Shown: positions 1 to 11,699 of the stretch, piece by piece
Position numbering within the stretch: the stretch's first letter is position 1
How the letters are laid out: each line of letters starts with the position of its first letter
Assembly (NCBI GenBank): GCA_022747635.1
Contig: JAKTNV010000001.1
Span: 21,784,072-21,848,071, forward strand
DNA length: 64,000 nt
Source of the DNA: Hetaerina americana
Taxonomy: Eukaryota; Arthropoda; Insecta; Odonata; Calopterygidae
Reading direction: 5' to 3'
Made by a program: the position numbers and the translations under genes
The notes under the pieces: generated by a model
Database searches by the model: none
Told to the model about the DNA's origin: nothing
What the model saw: only the letters and a program-made list of their open reading frames with translations

Positions 1-74
1 ATATATATATATATGTATATAGATGTATGTATATAGATGTATGTATATATATGTATATATGTATATTTTATTTA

Positions 75-1235
75 CAAATAAAAGGCACTGCAATGGGCAC
101 GCGTATGGCTCCTGCATACGCCAATCTTTTTATGGGTAAACTAGAACACGACTTTCTGCAACAACAAACCCTAAAACCACTTTTCTGGGCCCGCTATATC
201 GATGATATTTTCCTCCTTTGGTCCCACGGACGCGAAACTTTATCCTCTTTCATTTCCTCTCTCAACTCCTCCTCCTCAGTATCATTCACTTCTTCTATAT
301 CCGACTCGAATATTACCTTCCTAGATATCGATATTCACCTCCAAAACAATACGTTTCACACTTCAGTCCACATTAAACCAACCAATAAGCAACAATATCT
401 TCATTTCGACAGCTGCCATCCTCCTCACACAAAGCGCTCCATCCCATTCTCACTCTCTATCCGTGGCTTCCGTCTCTGCAATAACACCCCCTCCCAACAG
501 AAATACTTGGACCAGCTGCATGAATCCCTCAGAAAATGTGGGTACCCCGAAAAACTGCTAAACAGTAAAATCCTCAAACCGCCAACACAATACACTCCCC
601 TCCCCAAACCAAACCGCCCAAAATGCCCTAATCTTATCACCACTTTCTTCCCCGGAACACACAAAATTAAACATCTAATCCGTGACCTCTTCCCAATTAT
701 CAATAACACTCAGTCCACATCACTTTTGTTCCCACACTGTCCCTCTGTTTCATTTAAACGCCCGTCGAACCTGCGAGACATCTTTAAGTCCACAAATCCA
801 ACTTCAAGCACCCCCGTCTCTCCCCCGCCCCTATCCGCACCATGCAACCGCCCACGCTGCAAATGCTGTCATCTTTTAAGACCCTCCCCCTCACTCAGTA
901 CCAACTCCCAACCACTCGCCACCTGTACCTCAAAAAATATTATATATCGCCTCTCCTGTAACTTCTGCCCTGCCTTCTACGTGGGCGAATGCACGACCGC
1001 ACTTTCCCTCCGCATGAATAACCACCGATATTCCACCAAATCTCCCACCTTTCTTAATTACCCCATCCCTACTCACACCGCTTCCCACAACCAATCTTTT
1101 GACGACTGCTTCTCTGTTTCGGTTATTGAAATCCTTCCCAAATCTGCGAGTATAATAGAAGTGAGAACCCGCGAGATGGCGCATATCTGGGTGGCCCAAT
1201 CATTCAAACCGCCCGGGCTGAACCAAGCCCACTGA
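75..1235 (+). pseudogene. Penelope-like element: 3' part of the RT and GIY-YIG endonuclease ORF
   Basis: This is the C-terminal two thirds of a Penelope-like retroelement polyprotein, which in this class copies RNA by target-primed reverse transcription. The open frame runs back into the AT tract at the window edge, but recognisable protein starts near base 75. In order: RT motif B (GTAMGTRMAPAYANLFMG), RT catalytic motif C (YIDDIF, about 195-212), a FLDI motif, the thumb block with KPTNKQQYLHFDSCHPPH, a cysteine cluster (CNRPRCKCC, about 844-870), then the GIY-YIG-like nuclease with YRLSC and FYVGE followed by an arginine-containing LRMNNHR (about 945-1031) and a final REMAHIW segment. The frame is uninterrupted to the stop at 1233-1235, so this copy is fairly young, but the N-terminal RT region is missing. 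The 3' region continues to about 1505. Confidence 0.9.
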
Positions 1236-2070
<835 letters not shown>

Positions 2071-2082
2071 TATATATATATA

Positions 2083-2345
2083 ATAGGTGGTAGAGCGTTG
2101 GACTACTGACCGGAGGGTCCCAGGTTCGATTCCCGGACAAGCACTCTGGGTACCTGCAGCTCCACCCAAGCTATGTGATTTTTCGGGTACCAGATGTTCC
2201 TGGGAAACCATAACCGGCACAGGGAAAGGAACTGGCCCCCCTACCCTGATTTGTGAATTTCACACGCCGTATGGGCTTAGTACTGGGTGAATTCTACCAT
2301 CACCTACCAAACCGACCTTCAGGTTGATTACTGTGTATAATAATC
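2083..2345 (+). mobile_element. SINE family A, slightly 5'-truncated copy
   Basis: tRNA-derived SINE. The head has GGTAGAGCGTTGGACTACTG (A-box side) and GGTTCGATTCCCGG (B box). The body includes TTTTTCGGGTACCAG and GGCACAGGGAAAGGAACTGG. The tail is CCGACCTTCAGGTTGATTAC followed by AT-rich sequence. The same family occurs at 11150, 19629, 35264, 41491, 59199 and 60528. Confidence 0.85.
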
Positions 2346-2660
2346 ATTATGTATATATATATAATATACATAATGATTTCAATCCTAAGGCTGGTTTACT
2401 GCAACCCTCCATTTATCTGTAAACTTTATATGTACAAATATAAAAATAATAATCAACCACAAATAGAGTTCCTAATCTTTTGATTAACCTACCTACTTCA
2501 CTTTCGTACTTAGTTCACATTAAATATTCGTAAAGCACCATACTGTAATATTATAATAATTATTATTCGAATTTTAACGGTAAATGCATGTTTTGGATGG
2601 ACTCAAGACACCACATGGCACACAGACAATTCACTTGTCTCTCTCGATAAAATAAAACAA
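2346..2660. other. AT-rich intergenic sequence
   Basis: Low-complexity AT-rich stretch with a short imperfect palindrome around 2345-2372 (CATTATGTATAT ... ATATACATAATG). No gene or recognised repeat is seen. Confidence 0.6.
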
Positions 2661-2669
2661 CATCCTATG

Positions 2670-2890
2670 CCACAACAAGTCCCTCTTCATCTCTGTGTAC
2701 TTCCTTCCTCTCTTTATTCCATTCAACATCCCTATCCCATTCCTGCTCCTTGCTTGCTCTTCCCTCTATTACAATCTTCAACATCCCACTGCCGGTCAAA
2801 ATTACTCTTCATCCATCTTTCGTGCCTCCTATGGATTTCTCCCAATAATCCACTCTTCTTACCCCACCACGACACCGTAATATGCGCGAT
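2670..2890 (-). pseudogene. LINE reverse-transcriptase C-terminal remnant
   Basis: Read on the minus strand in broken frames this gives VVGRNP, EARKMDEE and RNGIGMLNGIKREEG. It matches the layout of the 42-kb copy (LGEI..RQEK..TIIEGRMLGKRGKGRNRIGMLDGMK), the extreme C-terminus of a non-LTR retrotransposon ORF2. Frames are broken, so it is a fossil. Confidence 0.5.
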
Positions 2891-4690
2891 AGAAATGGCA
2901 ATGCCTCCCTACGATTCACATAGCATAAGTAATACTTTAAGCGTAAAAAAGAAACAAACATAGCGTAAAAAAACTACCAGTATACGTGGAAGACCACAAA
3001 TATTGGGCAGCGAAACTGACCGCTAGCATAAAAAATCTACATAATCCAATTCCTTCTGTTTTCAAAATAATATTTTTTCCATGATTAAAAACAACGGATA
3101 TTTCCCATTATCGAGATACGTAAATATTTCCACCAATGACTGTATCAAAACAAATTTTTATTTTAGTTCTCCAAATGGAATACTATTTCTTAGACACAAA
3201 AACAAACGCCTTGGTTTGATATGAATGAATTCCCGAACCCCGGTACGCAAAAACGAATGATAAAACTATCGATCAAAAACCTTCATGTCGAAACTCGCAA
3301 GAAAAACAAAAGGACAACTATCTATCGACGTGATCCACTCCCCCAAACTACTAACGCTCCAGTTCCGGCGATGGTAAAAAAGAATAATATTTTTTCAAAG
3401 CCACTTGCACTCATGTCATTTCCAAACGATAAAAAAAAACGAGAGGAATCGAAGCTTTTCCTGCCAAGGAATTAAGTCAATGGATGTGACAAAAAAGTAT
3501 TTTTCGGCGACCTCGTCGTTGGATTACAAAGTAACTTTCTTCATCCATCGCCGAAGACCCTGGGCAGGACGAAACAAAGAAACGAAAATTACAAAAGTTA
3601 CGTGAGTCAAATGGGTCGTGACGGGGGGCAGAATGGGAAGGAGAGCACAACGACAGAGAAGAGTGGGGGGGGAAGAGAACGCGTATCAGGACTACCGACA
3701 GTGAAGTCAACGCGTGATTGGTCTGCCACCAAGGTTTTCCTTTTGTTGCATCTGCCGGCGCTCGCTAATTGTCGTCACACGCGCGAAATATTGGCGTTTC
3801 ATTGTTCGACGGTCATAAGTCTTTAAACATGAAAACGAGAGACACTTCAGGGTGAATTGTAATGCATTTCCTCCTATGGGAAAGACCGCCAGTCGCATAA
3901 ATGTGGAAAATACGACCAGCGGCGCATTTTTTTTTGAACAGCCGAGAGTCGTCCGGCGACATGACGATATGACTTAACGCTGGATAAATAAAAACAAACA
4001 AACAAAAGACTGCGGGAAGGCGAAAATCAACTTCTCGAGACTGAAGTATTTTTCTCACAAACGTCACATTTCTATTTGAACCTTAAACCAATATTCAAAC
4101 TGTATTTAAATGTTAAAGTATTTCTTCCAACCTCTATTTCAGTATCATAAATTAATTATTGTTAGTTATCATTGATATTTCCTTTTGTTACCTAAAAGAA
4201 AAGTTGAAATTCTTCAGCACTGTTAAATATGGAGAGACCTATCGATGACGAGGCACAAGTCAATGTAATACATAACATGTAAAACATAGCTCGATGAACT
4301 GAAAAATATCTCCCCATTAAATTATTTCAGCACTTTCCATTGTGAGAACAGACATTGATGGATCGGTAATGGATTCATTAAAAATATTAACGGTTCTCCT
4401 AAATAAAGATACCACCTAGGGCATAGAGTGATATGGAATCTATTTCAATCGAGGTGCCTACTCTCACTCAAAGAGGTACGTTAATACTAATACGCTAACG
4501 ACTAATACTTCGTAGTAGTGAAGCGGTAGGCACAATAGTCAGAGAAAGGTAGTTTTTTAGCAGGGGGTTACTCTACTAGCTCGATAAACAGCATGAATAT
4601 CCCTTCTAAGAAAACAGATGTGACGCCAAAATCTGCCCCTTTCCGCAGATTACTTAAAGCAAAATACCTCGTATAAATTTTAATATCCTA
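2891..4690. other. No gene recognised
   Basis: About 1.8 kb of AT-rich sequence with short spurious ORFs only. The part from about 3540 to 3960 is more GC-balanced but I could not assign a protein, RNA or repeat to it. Confidence 0.5.
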
Positions 4691-4734
4691 GATTATTTTA
4701 TTCCGCATAAGTATATATGTAAGTATGTATGTAT

Positions 4735-4771
4735 ATATATATATATATACATGCATATACATACATATATA

Positions 4772-4828
<57 letters not shown>
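4735..4828. repeat. (AT)n microsatellite with interruptions
   Basis: AT-dinucleotide-rich run with short GCATATAC interruptions, immediately left of a palindromic Penelope-type terminal repeat. Confidence 0.95.
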
Positions 4829-4832
<4 letters not shown>

Positions 4833-5088
4833 CACAGTAACACACAATATAGAAACACAAAAAAAGAAGAACACTCACACGTTATTTCTTGATATTTCGA
4901 CGGAAACAATCTGTCTTCCTCTGAAGATATAGAAGTAATGTTATTACTTCTATATCTTCAGAGGAAGACGGATTGTTTCCGTCGAAATATCAAGAAATAA
5001 CGTGTGAGTGTTCTTCTTTTTTTGTGTTTCTATATTGTGTGTTACTGTGTATTGTACTATTCGGCACTTCCGTGTTACGTCTACGAAA

Positions 5089-5095
<7 letters not shown>
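4829..5095. mobile_element. Palindromic pair of Penelope-type terminal repeats (set 2)
   Basis: Two copies of the same terminal repeat lie head to head: minus 4829-4939 and plus 4943-5053, 111-bp arms with a 3-bp centre and one mismatch seen. The plus copy continues to about 5090 and ends against an AT run. Each arm holds GACGGA-TTGTT-TCCGTC followed by GAAA (plus copy about 4967-4987), the same architecture as the hammerhead-like core of the Penelope element at 1360. The same pair recurs at 19175-19431, and a fragment at 60470-60516. Confidence 0.7.
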
Positions 5096-5160
<65 letters not shown>

Positions 5161-5203
5161 ATATATATACATACATATATATGTATATATATATGTGTGT
5201 GTG

Positions 5204-5248
<45 letters not shown>

Positions 5249-5289
5249 GTGTGTGTGTATTTATATATATATATATATATATATATGTG

Positions 5290-5329
<40 letters not shown>

Positions 5330-5345
5330 CATATATATATATACA
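5091..5345. repeat. (AT)n/(TG)n microsatellite
   Basis: 250 bp of AT dinucleotides with repeated TATGTGTGTGTGTATTTA interruptions, right of the palindromic terminal repeats. Confidence 0.97.
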
Positions 5346-5559
5346 CATACGCGCGTAAATAGACAGGTAAAAGTATAATGAACTTTGAGACGAATTGGGA
5401 AGGGCGCGCATATACCATTCGTAAGTTACCGCATTCAAATTCAGGGTGTTCTCTTCGAGCGACCGAGACAGTGCACAAACTTCAGGAACGAAATTGCGGG
5501 AAACCACAAGGTACCTCAAGGTAAGGGACTGGGTCCGGCACGCTGAATACGTGATTCGA

Positions 5560-5700
5560 CGAACCTAACAAGCAGACATACCTAGTGAACCCAACCCTGT
5601 CACACTTTCTTTTCCCCGAAAATTTCACACACCGAAGTTCCAAGTGACCTCCATCCCCACACCCATCAAAACCAACCTTCGGGTTGATTACCACTGTGGC
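5560..5700 (+). repeat. Diverged SINE family A tail
   Basis: The end CCAACCTTCGGGTTGATTAC matches the family A tail, and the preceding TTTCACACACCGAAG resembles the body. The 5' part is too diverged to place its start. Confidence 0.4.
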
Positions 5701-5929
5701 CTACCATGGAAATTACGTGACCAGACAGGGGGAGGGTTCAAAGTGGAGGGGGGGTGGGTTAAGGAGAAGAATCACGACTCTATCCGTGAAAGGTGCTAAC
5801 GACCTGAGATGCAGAAGGTCCACCTTCTGTTGCATTCACAGGTCAAAACCCACGTCGTAAAGCACACCCCCCAACCTTGGACGTCACGGTTGGGAGGAGA
5901 GACTAATAAGACAGTGAGAACTCCAGGCG

Positions 5930-6372
5930 ACGTTTCCCAATGAAACTCAATTATGCGACGCGGGGTCGACAAAACAGTCGGTCCCCGTGGGCAAATCGTC
6001 CATTCAAGGGAAACGATTCGACCGATACCCGTCGTCTCTCCTTTCCCTTCCTGAGGGCGACAGAGAGAAAAAAAACAATAAAGAGAACCGATCGCTCGCG
6101 CGCACACGACGGGCCTCGTGGCTTTCCCGGCGGCCATCGACCGTGACATTCGACACTGCTATTTTTGGTTCCCTCGCGAGCCCGCATATCCGATTTCGCG
6201 GTCGACCTCCGCCTAGGCGCGACGAATGAAAATCGCGAGGGAAAGGGGAGGGAGAGAGGGGGTGGGGGTCGTGACGCTTTCTCCCGCCCCCACCGTCGTC
6301 GACCCAGTGACCCAATGGCGGACGAGGCGACCTCAGGTTGTGAAGACAATACTCCTCTAATGGGAGTCGAGG
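5930..6372 (+). promoter_or_regulatory. GC-rich island with possible first coding exon
   Basis: This stretch is rich in CpG compared with its surroundings. A frame open upstream contains an ATG at 6315 in the context CCCAATGGCGG, encoding MADEATSGCEDNTPLMGVEG before a stop at 6375. A possible splice donor, GAGG|GTTAGT, falls at 6372/6373, just before that stop. The protein start is not recognised. It could be a host first exon or chance; no second exon was found. Confidence 0.25.
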
Positions 6373-6377
6373 GTTAG

Positions 6378-6764
6378 TAGCGTAAAGGGAGGATGAGAGG
6401 GAAGGAATCTACATCCACGCAACATTACTCTAAACACCTTAATGTCGTGTGCCAGGGGATGTAATTGATACCAGCATCCTGTGTACATATAAACATTCCC
6501 TTAAGCATATCCGGCTGGCTGTCGATGTGTAAACTTTCACGAGGCGAATATTTCTCCCTCCTAAGATAACGTCGTCCTTTATCTACACAATCCTTTTATC
6601 CTGAAGAGCATACGAGGAAGCCTGTAGGGCCGTCGATAGCTGACCACCTAATAATATAGATTAACTGTAATATTCAGTATCATTTCATTCCTGAATTGTT
6701 CAAATCGATGCCTGTCATTTTGTATAATGTCGTAGTTTTTAAAAATTTATCTAACAACTTTACT
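6378..6764. other. No gene recognised
   Basis: Ordinary intergenic sequence between the GC-rich island and a SINE; no coherent ORF or repeat seen. Confidence 0.5.
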
Positions 6765-6942
6765 GTGGCGATATTGAGATTATCACAGTGCCTTCTTCCA
6801 CCTAAAAACTGTACATTACATTCAATATAATTACAAACACCCAAGCCCAAGGTGGAGGAAAACCCACCTAGGTGGGAATCGAACCCACGTCCTCTGAATT
6901 GGCAGGAGAGGACGTTACCCCGCTGCCACCGGGGCCGGCAAT
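6765..6942 (-). mobile_element. SINE family B copy
   Basis: Minus-strand tRNA-derived SINE. The tRNA-like head is at the right end: complement of CCGCTGCCACCGGGGCCGGC as A-box side and of GGGAATCGAACCCACG as B box. A short hairpin, CCACCTAGG/CCAAGGTGG, follows, then a tail ending around GATATTGAGATTATCACAGTG. Related copies are at 10735-10915 and 34795-34955. Confidence 0.7.
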
Positions 6943-7242
6943 AGTTGAGGGGAGGGAAAAAGTTTTCCTCTGACTTGATCCCCTCTTAAGTCAATTTCCC
7001 TCAAATTCTAACCGTATCCTCGTCTAATTACATACTGCGGGTTAGGGTTGAATCGTGCCAGCACTTAACTCTACTGATTTGTTTTCATCTACATATATAC
7101 ACCATACTACGAGTACACCAAACACCACAAAGTGGTTGTGATAGAAGACATCAAGCAAAATCTATGAATATATATAAATATTCAGTTATGAATACATGCA
7201 TTTATTTTTACACACATTAACAAACGCTAGTACAAGTGTTAT

Positions 7243-7244
7243 AA

Positions 7245-7275
<31 letters not shown>
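7243..7275. repeat. (AT)n microsatellite
   Basis: Short AT run bordering the next palindromic repeat. Confidence 0.9.
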
Positions 7276-7601
7276 AAACACTTTTTGAAAGTCTCACGGA
7301 CGTGAATAATAATGTATAAGACTTAGCACTAGTGGACACAGACAAAAACACACAGAAACACACAAAAAAGAGACACATTATTTTTCAAATTTTCGGTGGT
7401 CGTAGAGGGATAGAACTGAAGGGAACCTCCCTTCAGTTCTGTCCCTCTCTTCCATGATAAATGTGTCCACGACCACCGAAAATTCGAAAAATAGCGAGTC
7501 TCTTTTTTGTGTGTTTCTGTGTGTTTTTGTCTGTGTCCACTAGTGCTTAGTGTTATACATTATTATTCACGTCCGTGAGACTTTCAAAAAGTATTTTATA
7601 T
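7271..7601. mobile_element. Palindromic pair of terminal repeats (set 3)
   Basis: Inverted repeat with arms 7271-7423 and 7429-7601 and a 5-bp centre. The right arm has about 20 extra bases around 7450-7470. Arms include TTTTTTGTGTGTTTCTGTGT and CGTCCGTGAGACTTTC, and CACCGAAAATT. The set 2 palindromes have the same plan: hairpin region at the centre, T/G-rich arm, AT run outside. By analogy this is a Penelope-type terminal-repeat pair, though no coding region is attached. Confidence 0.6.
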
Positions 7602-7799
7602 ATATATATATAGCAATAATTGATTTGTTCGATAACGCTGAAAGTTGTGCTTTTTTTATTGAAGAAAGTAAGAAGTAGTTAGGTCTGATTTTTTTTATTA
7701 TTGCGTATATTGCGTACGTGAGAAGAATGAGTATTTGAATATTTCAGGGACGGTGTTTATCCTGAGGGTTTAATCTATCATTGTTAATAATAGAAAAAC

Positions 7800-8870
7800 A
7801 AAAATAGAAAAACCGTTTTTTTTATTTTTCAACAATGTCCTTTAAGCTCTATGAACGTTTCCCAGAGGTTCTCAGTATTTTTAAGCCATCCCCAAAAATT
7901 AGGATTTCGGAAGGTCGTCAAAATAGGCATCTATCTTGACGATGACCTCCTCCTTGTTCGACGTGAATCGTTTTCCGCCAATCAATTGCGTCAAGTATGA
8001 ACATAAAAAAACGTCACTGGGGCTAATGCCAATTCTGATGAATAACGGTGGATGTTGTCATCCGTAATTCGAACTTTAATTCCATAATTTTCGCCATCGA
8101 AACTGCTCAGGTGTTCGGGCACCCAAGCATTGCCTTAATGGAATTTAATTTTTTTTATTTGCCAAATGAGGACATTTTTTCTCGATTTATTCGCTCAACC
8201 GGTGCAATAAAGACGCATAATACTCTCCATTTATCGTATGCCCTTTCTGAAAGCAATCAATCGAGATGATTCCGCGTTCGTTCCAAAAAATCGTGGCTAT
8301 CACCTTGGCGGCCGATTTCAACGTCTTCGCCTTCTTCGGAGCGGGATCGCCTTTAGAGATACACTGTTTCTTTGTCTCTGGCGTGTAGTAGTGTATCAAT
8401 TTTTTGTATATTTTCTTTATGGAAAAGCACCAAACCAGCCTCCAAATTAACCACACGATTGGTTTTATTTCTTACTGAGAGCAAACGTGGCCCTCATCAC
8501 CCCGAGATATTTTTGCTCCCAAAATTTCGTAGAGAATTGGAAAAAACATTACGAACCCTGTGGTGCGCCTGTGGCCTCAATTTTTTTGCAAAATTCGATT
8601 CGTTAATCCCTCAAAACCGTAGTCGGGATTTGGATAATTATTTCGTTGGATGTCGCTACTTCCACTGGACGTCCCGAACTATGCTTAACATATGTGGATG
8701 TACGGTCACCCTTAAAATCATTTACCCAATTGTAAACAGTCGCAAACACCAGAGCAGAAGTGCCATGAACTTCACCTAACTCGGTTTTCATCTCTTCCGG
8801 TGTCGGGCCTTTTAAATAGAAGTATTTGATCAATTTATTTTTTCTATTTTTCTGAACAAACAAAGGTTTG
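7800..8870 (-). pseudogene. Decayed mariner transposase
   Basis: Minus-strand mariner fossil. The N-terminal helix-turn-helix part lies at 8600-8863 (KNRKNKLIKYFYLKGPTPEE, then GRPVEVAT). The middle lies at 8187-8400 (HYYTPETKK, then FWNERGIISIDCFQKGHTIN). The C-terminal part lies at about 7850-8010 (GGKRFTSNKEEVIVKIDAYF). Stops and frameshifts separate the blocks. The first catalytic motif (normally DETW just before HYYTPETK) is not recognisable. Terminal inverted repeats were not identified, so the ends are approximate. Confidence 0.75.
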
Positions 8871-8879
8871 CTGCTTTAA

Positions 8880-9790
8880 TGGACCACGGAAATGACACCA
8901 CACGATGGATATATCTGAAATATAACAGCAGTCTAAGGAAGGATGAGACTTACTGTAAGAAAAGCTTTTCCGAGCAATCTCTTGAATTTTCTAAGGATTT
9001 TTTTAAGGAATTTAATTTTCTAAGGAAAATTTCTAAGGAACGACCCACGAAGTAAATTCGGTTGTTCTTTGTCTCCTTTATATTCTTTAAGTCTTGATTG
9101 CTCTCTTCGTGAATTAAGAATCTCCCCAACTTAATTCCCCAATTCCAAATGTGACCCGAATGTTCTTCTGACATGTGTACCCTATGCAATATTTCATGGA
9201 AAAGCAACAACCTAGAATTTTTACCTGTTTTTAGTAGCTTAACTCGATCGCATGTATTTTATAATTTAAGTCTTGTTCTTCTTTTGTACGAATACTTAAG
9301 TTTCCGTACTTATTTTATATAAATAATTCTAATATCCATTCCTTAAAACCACTATCGAAATCTCGTTTAAGCAATTACTAAAGCGAAGCAGCCCCTCTCT
9401 TATAAACTTCCATTACACTCCAAATCGTCTGATGAAACCTAGCGTCTTTAAGACTGACCCTGAGCAATTAGGTCCCTGGATTTCATGACTGAAACATTAT
9501 ATTGTTATATATTCAAACAACATAAGTGATCTGAAACCACGGAGTTATATGTATATTTTACTTAACTAATTTTCTACTATTTCATACCGAAATCCTTCTG
9601 GAAGGCAACAAATTAAATCCTGGAACTCATGGCAGCCATCAATTCAAAATACTGCATTGCTAATACGCCCACTCGATTTCCATTTCAGTCACTGCAATAT
9701 AAAGAATTTGACGAAAAATAAAAATTCCCGCAGATGAACTCGAATAATGAAACCTTCCTGAACTCGTCAGCACGTTAAATAGACCGCAAC
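8880..9790. other. No gene recognised
   Basis: AT-rich stretch. Around 8985-9042 a motif like TTTCTAAGGA recurs imperfectly four or five times. Nothing else is supported. Confidence 0.5.
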
Positions 9791-10200
9791 TACATCTCAC
9801 GCGAGGGAAGGGGGGATATTTACGTGGTGGAGGGTGGGAAGTGTGCCTATACGTTGTTGCATCATACCGGTGTTATGATGATTAAGCCCGTGTCAGTTTC
9901 TAGTAGTATAACTGCATTAAGCAAAGCGCTAATACCCTTTAGGGCATTAAGGGTACTAGGCAAGGGTGTCCTCGTGATGACGAACCCCCCTCCTCCTTGC
10001 TTCAAAACCACCTCCAATGCACACGCTTCCCGCATTGGGGATTATTCGCCTCCCACCCCCAATACACTTCCCTACCCCCGTCCCCAAACACGGGACACAG
10101 CAGCACTTCCAGTCTTCCGGGGGGGGAGATGAGGGAGAAGAAGTCTTTGAAGACCAAAGGGAACAGAGGAATCAACGATACCGCTCAGGAATGTTGATGG
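9791..10200. other. Moderately GC-rich stretch without assignable gene
   Basis: Several overlapping short frames exist, none with a recognisable protein. The sequence is C-rich on the plus strand (about 9985-10130). Confidence 0.3.
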
Positions 10201-10734
10201 TAGTGTTGACTCTGGGGCGAAGTTGTTACGTCAAAGGAAACGGATACGTAAGTTTTCATCGGGTGCGATTTTTTTAAATCGGTTTGATCTCCAGTTTTAC
10301 AGCAAAAAATCTCAAATTTTAATTCGTCTGAGTGTTTCCACAAAAGATCAAAGTGTATGTCTATGTCATCATCTGGTCCACGACGGCCAAATCGAGATTT
10401 AAAGTATTAGGTGGGGTCTGTCTTCGCGTATCAAAACAAAATTAATCTTCAGGTTGATCACTCTGGCTCTGGTCGCCCGTAAATCAACAGTTTGGTCGAA
10501 GTATTTCGCGATTACGTATTCATTTAATCTAAAGATATAGGCATGGAAAAAATTGTTTAGTAATTTCTGAAGAGGACTTCTTCCATAAACGACAGAAATT
10601 CACAACAAAGAGCATCCGAAGCTTCTTTATAAAAATACGCATTAAGTCTCCATCCGCCAACCTTCTCCCAAAATATATGGAAACCAGAGGAAACGAGAAT
10701 TAGGACACATTTTATTTTCATTTATATATCAACT

Positions 10735-10915
10735 TAATTGGGCCAGGTTGAGAATCATAGTCCCTTCATCCACCTAACCCCCAGATATTACATTGAAGAC
10801 AATTACATACAACCAAGCCCTAGGTGGAGGAAAATCCACCTAGGCGGGAATCGAACCCGCGACCTCTGGTTTAATAGGCGAGGACATTACCCCGCCGCCC
10901 CCGAGGCCGGCAGAC
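10735..10915 (-). mobile_element. SINE family B copy
   Basis: Minus-strand copy. The head at the right end includes the complement of CGGGAATCGAACCCGCGACC (B box) and of the A-box side CCCCGCCGCCCCCGAGGCCGG. The TAGGTGG...CCACCTAGG hairpin follows, then the tail ending near TTGGGCCAGGTTGAGAATC. Confidence 0.75.
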
Positions 10916-11075
10916 ATCGCAGTAAGAGTCAGTTACGCCAGTCGCTTTGAATAAGTTCGCCGAGAACACAGAAATATTTAAAAACAGATTTTTTTTCTTT
11001 AGTGCGCCTTCCCTTTCCGTCAATAACATTTTTTTGCGGGTTACGTTAAATTGTAAATATGCGACAATGGTGAGG

Positions 11076-11082
<7 letters not shown>

Positions 11083-11139
<57 letters not shown>

Positions 11140-11150
11140 TATATATAAAC
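11083..11150. repeat. (AT)n microsatellite
   Basis: AT run with CATATACATA interruptions, directly at the 3' tail of the minus-strand SINE A that follows. Confidence 0.95.
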
Positions 11151-11384
11151 CATAAACACAGAAATCAACCAGAAGGTCGGTTTGGTAGGTGATGGTAGAG
11201 TTCACCCAGTACTAAGCCCTATATGGCATGTGAAATTCACACATCAGGGTAGATGTTATGGTTTCCCAGGAAGACCTGGTACCCGGAAAACCTGCAGGTT
11301 CCCTAAGCCTTGCCCGGGAATCGATCCCAGGCTCCTCAGGTCCGAGGTCCAACGCTCTACCCTCTGGGCTACCGCAACTCACAT
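11150..11384 (-). mobile_element. SINE family A copy with internal deletion
   Basis: Reverse copy of family A. The tail is at the left (AATCAACCAGAAGGTCGG) and the tRNA-like head at the right (complement of GGGAATCGATCCCAGG and of AACGCTCTACCCTCTGG). Part of the body between the two GG-rich blocks is missing compared with the 41.5-kb copy. Confidence 0.85.
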
Positions 11385-11489
11385 ATATGTGTGTGTATAT
11401 ATGTATATATATAAATATATATAATAATTTATTTAAGAAAAACTGATAGGAGTACATACAAAAGGCAAACTGGCCGAACATCGGCCCCG

Positions 11490-11690
11490 TAATTCGAAAG
11501 ATCCGTGGTTCAAGTCCCGGTTAAGGAAATATTTTTACCCTTGTGATCCGCTCGTTTCCGCCTTCCACGCTTCTCTTGTGTTCGAATTTTATAATTGTTC
11601 CTATTCCTTTTAGTTTTATCCACATCCATGTGAGTGAATAGTTCGCCATATTGTAGGTTTTCGTGTTTGAATGCATAATTTATTTAGGTG
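11490..11690 (+). mobile_element. Diverged 3' part of composite unit U
   Basis: Matches unit U from the tRNA-like B-box side (GGTTCAAGTCCCGGTTAAGG) through ATATTTTTACCCTTGTGATC to TTTTCGTGTTTGAATGCAT. Many substitutions make this an older copy than those at 1.6, 55.5 and 58.3 kb. Confidence 0.65.
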
Positions 11691-11699
11691 TATATATAA

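Noticed and set aside
4950..5519. Long Tyr-Ile repeat ORFs over AT runs (also at 1.5, 19.1, 23.1, 36.9, 52.0, 53.4, 58.4 and 60.4 kb)
   Set aside because: AT dinucleotides contain no stop in several frames; the ORFs are artefacts of microsatellites.
7444..7490. Hammerhead core in the set 3 palindrome
   Set aside because: CACCGAAAATTC is present, but no CTGANGA box or stem II can be aligned with it.
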